From Phylloscopus collybita (taxonomy: Eukaryota; Chordata; Aves; Passeriformes; Phylloscopidae): 64,000 nucleotides of DNA. This document shows, in pieces, positions 27,301-39,300 of the stretch. The translations under genes were made by a program, and so were the position numbers. Each line of letters opens with the position of its first letter. The first letter of the stretch is position 1. The stretch is from assembly GCA_027886175.1 (NCBI GenBank), contig JAJNNQ010000009.1, forward strand, positions 9,034,501 to 9,098,500, written 5' to 3'. The notes beneath the pieces were generated by a model. The model saw only the letters and a program-made list of their open reading frames with translations, ran no database searches and had not been told where the DNA came from.

Positions 27301-30300
27301 GAATAGCATCATTCTAATTTGAATATACCCCTTAGAATTCAGTTTATGGAAGCCAGTATAGTTCTTGTAATATGCCACAATATGGATGCAGTAGCAGAGG
27401 TATCAGTGTGTGCATCCATTGATAACATTTGATGGTGCAGTGCTCCTGAGAGAAAGACAGGACAAACATCTGAGCCCTAGATTTTACACAGCCTTTTGGA
27501 TTAAATGCACATTGTGCAGTGTGGGTTGAAGAGCTGGCCAGGAGCAGGAGGGTTGTATTAACACATGGGAATAAGCAAGAACAGCCCCTGATTGGGTTTG
27601 CCTAATTGGTGGAATAACTTGATAGGAAAATTTTCTAAGCCATTTCTGTGCTGTTAAGTCAGAGAGTTATTAGATAATATCTAATGTAGTTCTGGGAGCA
27701 GGAATTGAAACCTTATCTCAGCCAAAGTCAGGAAACTGCATTTACTTACAGAAATTGTGAATTTGCCTTTATAAATCAATGCTGTGACTGATTGGGCTAT
27801 TTAACAACAAAATGCTGTATCTCATTGAAAAAACTTTATTAAGTGTCATAAAGATAATATGTGGAGTTCATTTTTATACCAGTGCTTCCTTACCAGTTCC
27901 CTGTACATTCCTGGCACCTAAGAAAAACCACAATTTATTCACATAATGGCTTAATATCTCAGTAAAAACAGTTATTTGGGGAATGAATGAAGAAGTATAA
28001 ACAGGATGAATTAAATATCCCCTGAAGGAGTTCAGTGATTTTCCACCTTTTTTATTTATATATTCTGGGAAAAAAAAAAAAAAAAAAGAGTGCGTGCTCC
28101 TCAGTGTTGAGTTTAAAATGACAGATAGTGAAGCAGGTACAAAATGATAGATAATGGGAGCAGAACAGAGCCAGCAGATTTTAAGGAAGTCTTCCACAGA
28201 GTGCAAGAACTAACAATGTGAGTTTGGTGGAGGACAACCATGATAGTTGAGGGGCTGGAGCACATATCCTAAGGAGATACTCAGGGAGCTGAACTTGTTA
28301 CGCCTAGGAAAGGAATGGCTTTAATGGGACTAATTGTAGTGGTCCTGTACCTATGAGGAGGCCCTTGAGGATGTGGAGACAAGTACCTTACTGAGGCACA
28401 TGGTGGGAGGGCAGGAGATAACTGTCATACATTTAAAGAAGGGGGGTTCTAACTGGATAAAAAGGAAAAAAAAAATTACTAAGAATAACTAAGAATAAAT
28501 ACTATCCATTGGAGCAATATTCTCAGAGGTTTTGCAGTCTCCATCCTTGAAGTTTTTCAGTATTGAACTGAAAAAATTCCTGGGCAGACTGATTCTGAAT
28601 TGGGTATCAACCCTATTTTGAGCAGGAGGTTGGATTAGATGAATTATTTTATCATTCTGTGGTCACGTTCACACTTCCTGGCTTTAAACTGAATTATATT
28701 TCTGTTGCCTGTACTGTGAATTTTACCTAAAGGAATATCAGTGCCCTTTAATGAACAAATGGGAATGTCCATGTGAATGGACATTATGTAGGAAATGGAG
28801 ACAAAATATACAAAAAAGAAAAAATTATTGTCTACAATAATTTGTAAAGTTTCACACTTTCACCAATCTCTACATTGCCTAAGTATTTTTCCCCTTCCCA
28901 TCCCATACAAATAGTAACTTCCCTCCACTTAAAAAGCAACAGTAGTCAAGTCATATATCTTCTATAAAATCTTTAATACTTCAGGTTGAGAAGCTGCCTG
29001 ATGTGAAGGCTTATTGACTGACAGTGGTTTTGTGCTTTATTCTGTTTCCCTTTGCTTGGACAGGTGGTTGTCTGGTGATGACACAACTCTCCAACAAATT
29101 TGTTCCACGTGAAAAGCTTTTAACTAAGAATGCTTTATAGCAGTCTTCTGTGGGCTTTGTTTGTGGGTCAGGCAGCTGCACCATGCCTTGGCATACCCAC
29201 CAGCTCACTGTTTTGTAGGCTGTTTTTCATTATTTCTATTCAGCATAGGGTACAGTGAGGACTTGAATTGGGGATTTTGGAGGTTGAGAGGATTTGGATC
29301 TACTTCAATAGACAACACTTAGTGGTGATGAGGAACTATTATAGCAACTATATTGTATTATACACTCAAGATGGAAAATTTGCTTTGATATGATTGAATC
29401 ATTGCAGCAATCTAACCTTTTGTCACTTCCACAAAATTTTACTCCCAGCAATAAAAAATGTCAATTATCCCTATGTATTTTAATAACAATATAGGGGTTT
29501 TTTTATTGTTATTATTTTTTCATTTTTATAGGATAAAATTTACTAGTAGCTTTTAATTCTCAGGAGAAGAATCAGATAATTGTAATTTTATCTACTACAT
29601 TAAACGATTTTCTGTACTTTCTATCTTCCCTTTACTAACTACTTAATTGAGTAATGCAGTGAGATAGGATGTACTTGCACTTTCATCATGAATCAGACAT
29701 CAGAAATCTTGAGTCTTTGTTCCAGGATTCAGCTCACACTCCGAGCTTTAGGCTGCTCAATTTCTCATGCGTCAATCCATAAACAATTGTCACTCATCAA
29801 ATGCAGTAAAAAAGTATATCAATCACACTTCTAGAAATAGTGTGAGAGACCAGACAAGCAATGTCATTGTGGTAGAGTTACAGTTATTGTGCATATCATC
29901 TTTTATATATTCTACCACTTCATCAGTTACGGCAGCTATAGCCAGAAAATGAGCAGAGGTTTTTGTGGAGCTGTCTGCAGTAACATAATATATTTTCCCT
30001 GGGTGATGACAGCTAATTTAAAACTCAAACTTAACTAGTTTTATTCCTTTTGGTTTGAATTACTCTAGTTTTGCTAGTGCTGCATGTTTTTCAGGCCTGG
30101 TTATCGTACTCCTCTGAAGACTTTAAAGTAACACCCCTTAGTGTCTTCACATTGTGTTTTGAATGATGCGATTCACGTTTGTCACGTCAGCTTTATTCTG
30201 CTTTTACTTAGTTCAAGCCCTCAAGTTCCATGAAATGAGAAAAGGTGGTTGGTTGTATGTGCCTTGTTGCAGAGCTCTCTGGTCCTGCTTTAAGTGAAGC

Positions 30301-33300
30301 ATGGATTTGTCTGTTGTTGTGCTGTGGGACAGGTTGCAGCACTGCAATGTTCGCTGTGCTCAGGGCAAGGACTGCAGGAGGTCTGTGGCTCCCCTGGTAA
30401 AACATCCTCGTGTTGATCAGCCCAGAAGGCTCTTCCTTCTCTGCAGCAGGGACTTCACATTCAAAGGGGCCTCTTATACCTAAAGGGAAAAAAGTACCTC
30501 ATAATACTTTGTCTCGGAGTGTTGAGGACTGTTTTGACTGTTTAAATTACACATTAAGAGTGCAGCTCGATGATTGTGGAAAGCTGGTTCATGGTCAGTT
30601 GAAGAAAAATTAAATTGTTGGTAGTGCACTGTATTACTAAGGACACACTTTGCTGTTCAGGTTTGAGGTAATCCCAGCTGAAAATTAGTCTTCAAATTGA
30701 TCTTCACATAATACTACCTTCACATCTGGATTCCTGGGCACGAAGACCTGGTGCAGTCTTGAAGCAAATGTAGGATATTGAGGAGGTTTTTCAGAACCTA
30801 TCACTTCAACCATAAGAGAGCTCTCAGCAATGAATGTCCCTTCTTCTGTGCTCTGTGTGTGTTGGTATTTTATTAAACACTGAGACAACAATCTGTCAAA
30901 GTAAGCTTTCAAACTGTGCAAAGAAGAAGTAACCATATGGTTAGGAATTTGTATGCTGCATTGCACTACCTCACATCAATATAAGCAAGAAGAGAAAAAA
31001 TGATGAGACCTTTATTACAACTAAACCAAAACCATAAAATGTTTGCTACCCTAAGCTCATAAAATAGCTAAGTTCTGCTGGAACCAATTGTTTACCTATG
31101 AGAACAAGCCCCTGAAATTGAAGACACAGGAGAAAGGGGCACTGATGAAAGCCTCCTTGGCATTTACCCAAGGGACTCTATGATTCAGACTCAGGTCCTA
31201 GGTTTGAATATAATTTACGATTCTAATCAGGGTAGCTGCATATACACATCAATAAATAGTATTAGTTAATTCCTGCATCAGCTGGCTAGCCTCAGGTTCA
31301 GCTAGCACCTCTCATTTAGAAATATGGTGTGGTCTTTTTTTAAATACTTCCAGGTGGTGAAGTGTCTGCTATGTCTTGTCTTCTTTGCTTTGATTAGAGG
31401 AAGGACAAAATAAAAATAAATTTAAAAGGGGCAATAAAAGCCACTGTCAGCACTTGGATGAAAATTTTTGAGTTTGTGCCATTTTAATTTAGACATAATT
31501 ATGCAAAATCCATTGGAGTTCTCCTGGTGTGATCATCAGCAGAGGGATCACTATACTTTTTTCCCCTAATTTTTCTGTTACAGTTGTATCTGTGGGGTCT
31601 TTCTGTGCCATTCTGTACTGAGTTGATATTACTGACTGTGCAAGTGAATTCACTAAGTTAATTAAAATTATATATTTGGTTGTACTGTTAAATTTAGGGA
31701 AATAGACTTTGTTCTGTGGTGCATCCAGGTTATCTGAGAATCTGTCCTGGCAGTTTATTTTAGCAAAGAAGTAATTGAATTTCCTTAGAGAAGGATAGCC
31801 AGGGAATTGTATCATCTGTGCTAAATCAGTTGAGTTATTGAGGCTGTGCATTCCATTAGCAATGCTTGTGCACTTCCAAGGGAAATTGTATTCCTTTTCA
31901 ATTTTATATGCCAAACATAAGTTTATCTGGTGATAATTAAATATTCTTCTGTGCTTAAACGCCTGCACTAAGGCAAGCAGTTTTAAACCTAAAGTTTAAG
32001 CTCAATACTGATACTTTATGGTCTGGTACTTTAAAGGTGTCATCACAGATAGTAGTGATCATCTTCCATGTCTGAAGTTGCAAAATGGTAACATAAAAAG
32101 AATGAACTGGAGCAGAGCTGTTTTCAAAATGGCAATTCTGATGTGATATGTTGATCTTTATTGCCAATCTGAAATGCTGCAGCAGGTTTTCAGGAGTGAA
32201 TCAAGTTAACAAGTTAACACTGATGCAGTAAACCCAGAGATTCTTTAACCTAGATTTACTGCATTCCTGGGATTGGTATTGTGAGTGGCAAAATAGCCCC
32301 CATACACAGATGACATACTTTTAGCCTCTGAAAGCTTTGAAATTTAGTGAATAAGGAGGAGTTAGAAAAGTCACCTTTGTAGTAACAGGGCTACATTTCT
32401 AGATTGATAGAAAGGGATTTACAGTGCAGTGCTGTGAGAGCCTATTTAAATGCCTATTTTACATTAGCTCTAAGCTGTAGAGTTACTTGATCTCCTGGTT
32501 TTTGTTTCTAGTGGAAATGGCATTCACATTAATCCATTTAAACCATGGGCAATTCTGTCTAGCATGGAAGAGTGTGAGTTCAAAGAGGAGAAAGAAGATG
32601 CCAAGATCTGCCTTTCAATTCTGTGGGGATTTTGAAGAATGAGGAGAGCTGGGAGCGTGTGCAAGAGCTGTCTTTGGAATGTTGAACTCTGTTTTGTGAA
32701 TGCCATCTGCAAGATGGGGTGGGAGGGCAGTTTGGAGGGACTGGTCCTTGCTGTTCACTTAGCAGAGCACAACTCCATGCTGTTTTTGTCATTGGCTTAA
32801 GCCAACATTACAGGTAATTGAGAATTTAAATATATGAAAATTGGTAAGTTACTGAGCAGTTCTGAGCAAATTGAGGGCTCCGTACTGTTCTCATTCCAGT
32901 CAATGAAAACAGTGGTATTAAATTATGTGGATTAATCTCTGAACAGATGGCAAAACTCCTGGCCTGTCTGTGTGAGGGTGTCAGTGCACAGTACCCAAAA
33001 CTGCCTTCTCTGGACTTGCAGTCCTATAGCAGGCTACACACATTCCTCTTGGAAACTCTTTAGCACAAGTTACCTGCAAGAGACTTTCAGAGCAGCTACA
33101 AACATTCCTTGCACAGAATGGTTTTTGCTGAGCATTAAGATTATGTATTCAGTTGATGCATGATGAACATATGGTTGAGTTGCAAATCCATGCTCAAGGT
33201 TATGACCTCCCAAATTCCTCATGGAGGTAAGTCCTAAGCTACCCTGCACTTGGTTTACAGGGAAAATGTGTTCAATGTGTAAATTTGTTTCAATCCTGTA

Positions 33301-36300
33301 AATTCAGAGACTTAACTATTGCACATAAATGTGTTTTTTTTTACTTTGTGTAGGCAAGACTGTAATTGCATTTTAAAGCATGAATTGTCTAGAATAAAAA
33401 ATTAGCCTTGTGGTTGTAGGAGATTGTTGAACTAATTGTCATTAACTAATTAAATTATTCATATTCAAGAGAATGAAAGAATAACTACTAAATTGATCAA
33501 TATGCTTATTCATCTGTACCTTCTGTCCAAACAGGCAGGAGAAAAGCATTATCACCCCACCTGCGCACGATGTGTCAGGTGCAATCAGATGTTTGCAGAG
33601 GGAGAAGAAATGTATCTTCAAGGTAAATCAAACAAAAAATTAAACAGTTACACTTGGCTCTCTTGCCCACACCTGCTTGCCAACACCATAGGCTTGCACA
33701 GGCGAAATTCAGTGTCACAGAAGGACTTATTCAATAACATCTGCAATGGAAAAAAATGTCATTTAACGTAAATATGAGCTGAAATCCTTCCTATGTAGCA
33801 ACTTCTTGCTGTACTAAACTGATCAAAGAAAACTGCTTTCACAGTTACATACAGGGGAAAAAATAGGAAAAAAAACACCCTTTTGCCTATGTCTTTGACT
33901 GGCAGTATCTTTTCAAAGGAAAACAGAAAAGAGAAACTCAGTAGGATGTGGGAATTTCAAGGCTGGTGTATTATCCTAAAATCACATGCCTGCCCAGATC
34001 TGTGTTTACAACTTTGCTGTTGTCCATGGTTTTTTAGACACATACTTAGAAATTTTTCCTTAGGCTTGGAAAAGTTAGACTTTATTTAAAACACAACAGT
34101 TGTCTCAGTAATATCTAATTATGGTTTAATACTTTATTTTAAATGATGATTTTATTGTCACTTTGGTTTGCAACAAGAACTAGCTCATTAAAGGACATAG
34201 TGATACTTGTCTGTGCTCATGAAATTTCCCTCAGGAGCCAGAAAATGCTGCAGTTCTTCTAGTTGGAAAGGATCTTAGCAGTTCTGAAATCTCATATGAA
34301 GTCAGTGCTTTAAAAAAGTATATCAAACTACAAATTTGTTTCTGAAACTTGTTTGCAGGGCAATCTTCTTTCTAAGTTCCATTTGTTGTAAGGGTGGATA
34401 TTTGTTAGGTTTTGTTCTGATTACTAGTTCACATAATAGCAAGCTATGCTCAGGTTCTATCAATTTGGATGCCTCTAACTATTTTCTGATGCATGGAATG
34501 TTTACACCAGCTTACTGTCATACCCTTTTTGTCCTCACATGGAGAGCAATTTCCATTAGAAACTGGTGTTAATGCCATGAAAGATCTATGATCAGTGAGT
34601 TGGACTACCTAACCTGGTAAATATTAAAAAATGTTGGAGCCCACGGTTTTATAATGTGTTCTTCATCCTCTTAATAAACTACTGTAAAGTTACTTCAGGT
34701 GTTGCATGTTCCTTAGCAGAAATCTTCAGTGGTCATCCAACAGACAGCTTTTGGGTTAAAGGACTGTTTTTCTTCAGTGTGGTAAAGTTTCCCACACAGT
34801 GTTGCTTGGCTATGGACAGGAGTAGTTAAAAAAAATAGAAAACAAAAACCAAAATTAAAACACAAGTGATCTAAATTCTTCTAAATCCTTTGGGATAATT
34901 TGAAGTAATTCATGGGACAAATGGGGTAAGCTCAGATCCACTTGTAAGTGGAAGATAATATTTCTTAGCCATTCAGTAACAAAAAAAAAAAAAATCAGTA
35001 ACTTAGTAAACATAATTTATCTGGTCTATGCTTATAGGTACTCATTTACTGCAGGAGTCTGGGTTCATCTGGGTTGTTTTGTGAAATAAGTTCTAATGAT
35101 CTCCATCTGTCTTCTGAGAAATAGACTTTCTGTTTCTATCTTGTTTCCAAAATCCACTTGTTAGAAAACTATCAAACTGCTGTGAGAACAAAGCATTTCC
35201 TATAACTCTTCTTGATATTCTCCACCCAGTATAAACATTAAATATTTATTATGCAAAGGTTCTCAGATTCCAGTTTAGTCAGGCAGAAGTTGCAGTGCAC
35301 TCATGTAGTTTAACTCTGGAGCTTTAATCTGTGGCATGTCTGAGCTCAGACTGGCATAAACATCAAGGTTCCTTCTTTGTATTAAAAGATGCAAATAATT
35401 ATTTTATTTTGTACCATTATACACATTCCACTTCTACTGAACACTATTTTCAACATCATGTTCAAGTTTTTACAGTATTTTCTTCCATTGTGACTGGTGC
35501 AAAGCTATTCAAGTTTCCATCTCACACTCATTGTTTACTTACATCTCATCAAGGTCCTCATTTCAATAGCTGTAAGCAATAAGGAATTGGTTCATTCAGT
35601 GTCTCCTGCTTCCTCCAGGAGGGAGGAATTTATGCAGTTCCTTAGTAGCTGACTTACAAGAGACAAACATATGGGAAGTGCAAGACCAGAACAGTGAATA
35701 AATGATAGACAGACTGGATTTTCAGCTAGGGTGGCACAGCACAGTGCCATTCCGTCCCACCACGTCATGTTACTGTGTGTGACCCAAGCCTGACTATTGC
35801 AGGAGTATGTATTAGAAGAGTGCAGAAAATTCTAACTACATATAAAGAAATATATTACCATGAAACCGTTTGCACAGAGATCCAGTGGAATCTCCATCCT
35901 TGGAGATAGGCAAAGACTATCTGGGCAGCCCTACCTGCTGTACTGGAGCCTGCCCTGAGCAGGAGGTTGGACTGGTGGAGCTCCAGAGATCCCATATCAC
36001 ACTTCTTAAGACTCAGACTATGATGTTGATCTGCCATATTGAAGTATGTGCTGCTCTCTGAAGTCTTTTAAACATCTGTGATCAGGCTCACTGGTATTGA
36101 GAGGTTGTCATCTTGAACTCTGAGAGTATCGTGCATTACCAGGGGAAGTAGTCAGTAACCAGAGTCTTGTAAAACCTTCTAGGAGGGTTTAATAAAGTTC
36201 TTATTTTGAATTTTTTAAGGTTCTTTTCATGGAACTGAATTAAGCAGACCTTTAAATTTACTTTACAGGGACATCCATTTGGCATCCAGTTTGTAGACAG

Positions 36301-39300
36301 GCTGCAAAGGCTGAAGAAAAAAACAAGGTAAAACCCAATGTAATTCAGTTGACATATTATTCTCTGTCTTGGTTTTTGTTGTTGTTTTTGTGGGGGGGGT
36401 TGTTTGTTTGTTTTTGGTTGGGTTTTTTTTCTGTTTTTTGTTGGGGTTTTTTGTTGTTTTGGGGGTTTTTTTGTTGGTTTGGTTTTTTGTTTGTTTGTTT
36501 TGCTGTTGTTTTTTTTTTTTTTTTACAGTAGGCATGGATTGAGGGATTTGGAAATTTTTCACTACTGTAATTTTAAATTATGATGATCTAGTTGGCTAAT
36601 GAAATGTAATCATGTAACATAAATATTCTGCTTTTAATCAGTGATTAAACTATGGATTAAGGAGAACGTTGACCTAAGATATATAGAGATATATATATAC
36701 ACACGCTGAATAAGGAAAAAATGTCAAAAAATATGAATAAGAAAAAAAGTTAATTTTTTACTTCTGTCTGATTATGATGTTATCAGTTCATGACCTCTTT
36801 TCATCTGGCTCTAAGCTTAAAAGATCAAAGGACTTCTGCTTTATTTGTTTTTACAAAAAAAGAAATCTCCTTGGAGTTTCTGTTTTATTATTTGTTTCTA
36901 AAGTGTTGGCAAGCCAGACACAATTTATTTTAATCTCTGGCTTTAAGTACCTCCTTAAGTTGGATGATTGTGCACCTCATTCTGTGCAAGGGGAAAAGGG
37001 GGCAATTCTGGCAACTTGAATGATTACAAGATTAGCAGATAAATAAGCTGTCTCTAGGACATGAAGAATTAATGATCCTTATGAAGTAGTGGGAATTAGT
37101 TACAACTACTTTATTTAATGTAGAGGCCAAGTGTGGGTTTTTCTTCTGATGTTCTCTGATGCTTCAAGTGGTGCCCTTGGTATCCCTGTTCAAAAAAGCT
37201 CTACTTTGGTTCAAGGCTTGGAGGAAGGCACATGGGACAAGTCAGAACAGCAGGCAGCATCCATAAAAAGATTGTTAAATCTGGTGTGTTAGAAAGTCCA
37301 ACTTTGACTAAATTACAGTTTGGAAAAAGAAATTGTTTGGGCTTTACCCTAAAGGATCTTGGCTGTAGTTTTTGTACCCATGTGTTTGGGAAGTGATTGC
37401 TGTGGTGCTCCTTATGACAAGCTATGAATATCAAATAATTTACCCAAGCCTAGCAGTTTTTCTTTTTCCTGGAGCTTTTCCTATTTTCACATCTTTATGT
37501 CCGATATTGAAAAAATAAAAGCAGAAGGAAGGATGCCATTTCAAAGAGTGTAGTAATGAACTTTTCAACACAACTTGTAAAGTCTGGAATGGGATCTACT
37601 GGTTGAGAAATGTACTGTTCGACCTTGCAATTTGTTGGTTTTAAGTTATCTTCCTATATATAGATATATGAACAGCATGTAATTAAAGTAGGTGACAAAG
37701 GCAAAAGGAGAAAGTGGCAGCATGCTCCAAAACTTTGGAGATAGAGTGGAGGGGAAAAAGAAGTTGTGAAAGAGAGTGACAGCATAAAGAAAGATGATGG
37801 GAGAGTGAGATTTTAAGCAGAAGGAAGGAAGCTGGAAAAGACAGGAGAAATCAAAGCAGCACGGGAAAGAAAGATTTATAAAAAGGCATATAGGGAAAAA
37901 GGTGGAAGAAGAACAAAAATGTGTAGTACAGAAAATGAACTAACAGAGGCAGTAGTGTAAAACATCAACAAAGGTTGATGTTTTATTGAAAAAGCAGGGA
38001 GATGATGTGGAGCAGGCATGGGTGGGGATGCTAGAAAGGATAATAGATCATGAAGAGAATAAAGGACATGTGTGAGATGTGGATATCTCGTATCCAATTC
38101 TTTAGCCACCACTATCTTCCAAGTCCTTCTCCCTTCACCACCCAGTTTGTGGAGGTGGTATTGGAGATTGCCCTGACCCAGCTGCAGGACCTTGCACTTG
38201 GCCTTGGTGAATTTCATGAGGTTTGCATGGCCCCACTTCCCAAGCCTATCAGGATCCCTCTGGATGGCATCCATTCCCTCCAGCTTGTTGTCCCCACCAT
38301 ACAGCTGGGCATTATCTGTATGTTTGCCAAGGATGTGCTCAGTCCCACTGCCTGGGTCATGGATGAAGTATTACTGCTCCCAGTACAGACCCTTGAAGAA
38401 AACCATTTGTAACTGGTTTCCACTTGGGCAGTTCAAAGAAGTTGCTGGAAATACGCAAGGCTCATGCTGGGGACTCCAGTATCCTCTTGGTGCCAAGGGA
38501 ATGCCTTGATTGGGCTCTTCCAAGGGGTGTGAGGAAAAAAAGGACTCAGCCCTTGTCTGCCTTTGGAAAGACCCTGAGCTTGAAGGGAACCTCTGGAGGT
38601 CATTGTGTCCAACCCCTCTGCTCAGGCTTGGCTGCTTTAGGCCAGATGCTCATGACCATGCTCAGGACACAGAAAGAAGCTCTGAAGCTTTATCTGGGAA
38701 TCCTGAGCTTAATCCAAAACTGTCATTTGACTTTAACAGGGTTCAAAAGATTGGAATAGTACAATTTTCTAAAGTTATTTTTCTCTTTTGCATTGAGTAT
38801 CTTGTAGGGACCTCATGAAAGAGAAATATGGTTTGTACATGACATCAATGTATTAGTGATGCTTTCATGTCATTTACACAAGTTCTGGAAAATTGAAAAT
38901 TACTTTAATTATGCAGAAGAGGTGTTTATTTAGACTGTCTGTATTAAATGAGCATTCCCCAGGTTCTTTTTCATGTTGTGTTTACTGTGAGTGAATGACA
39001 TGGTGGTGCGACATGTTTCAGACACAATTTAGAGTGGTTTGATGGCTTAACCTTGAAGTAAAAATGTTGCCACTGTATCCTCTTGTAACTTGACCTGTCT
39101 CTGATAGTGCCCAAAGGCTGTCCTGGCACCCCAGAAATGCTCTGGGCCATTTTTTTATGAAGAGCAGGGGTAAGAAAGCCAAGTGTAAAACAATTCTTGA
39201 ATTTAAAAAAGCTACATTGATTGTCTGCAAGTATTCTTTTATTTTTAACTCCATGTTTTGAGCTCTCTATATGTCATTTTTAAGTGGTAAAAATTGAATT

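Larger units (their letters stand above)
18341..33534 (+). other. ABLIM2: Intron within LIM4 (15.2 kb, largest in window)
   Basis: It contains CR1 fragments (about 21085-21290 plus, 22845-22960 minus, 28226-28662 plus), an 83-nt pure T/G tract (21716-21798) 63 bp beyond a TATA/CArG-like motif (21646-21653), a CpG cluster (23941-23959), an A18 run (28070-28087) and short perfect palindromes (28764-28785, 28822-28843). The longest open frames (148 codons on the minus strand at 19933-20379 and 159 on the minus strand at 31489-31968) lack any recognised domain, and I treat them as chance. Everything else is unremarkable AT-rich sequence. Confidence 0.8.

Noticed and set aside
31489..31968. Minus-strand open frame of 159 codons, the longest in the window
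   Set aside because: No recognisable domain, no splice-compatible structure, and AT-rich composition like the intron around it. A chance frame is the simplest reading.
36263..36562. Minus-strand Lys/Asn/Thr/Gln-rich 'protein'
   Set aside because: It is the reverse translation of the T/G tract; low-complexity DNA gives long open frames.
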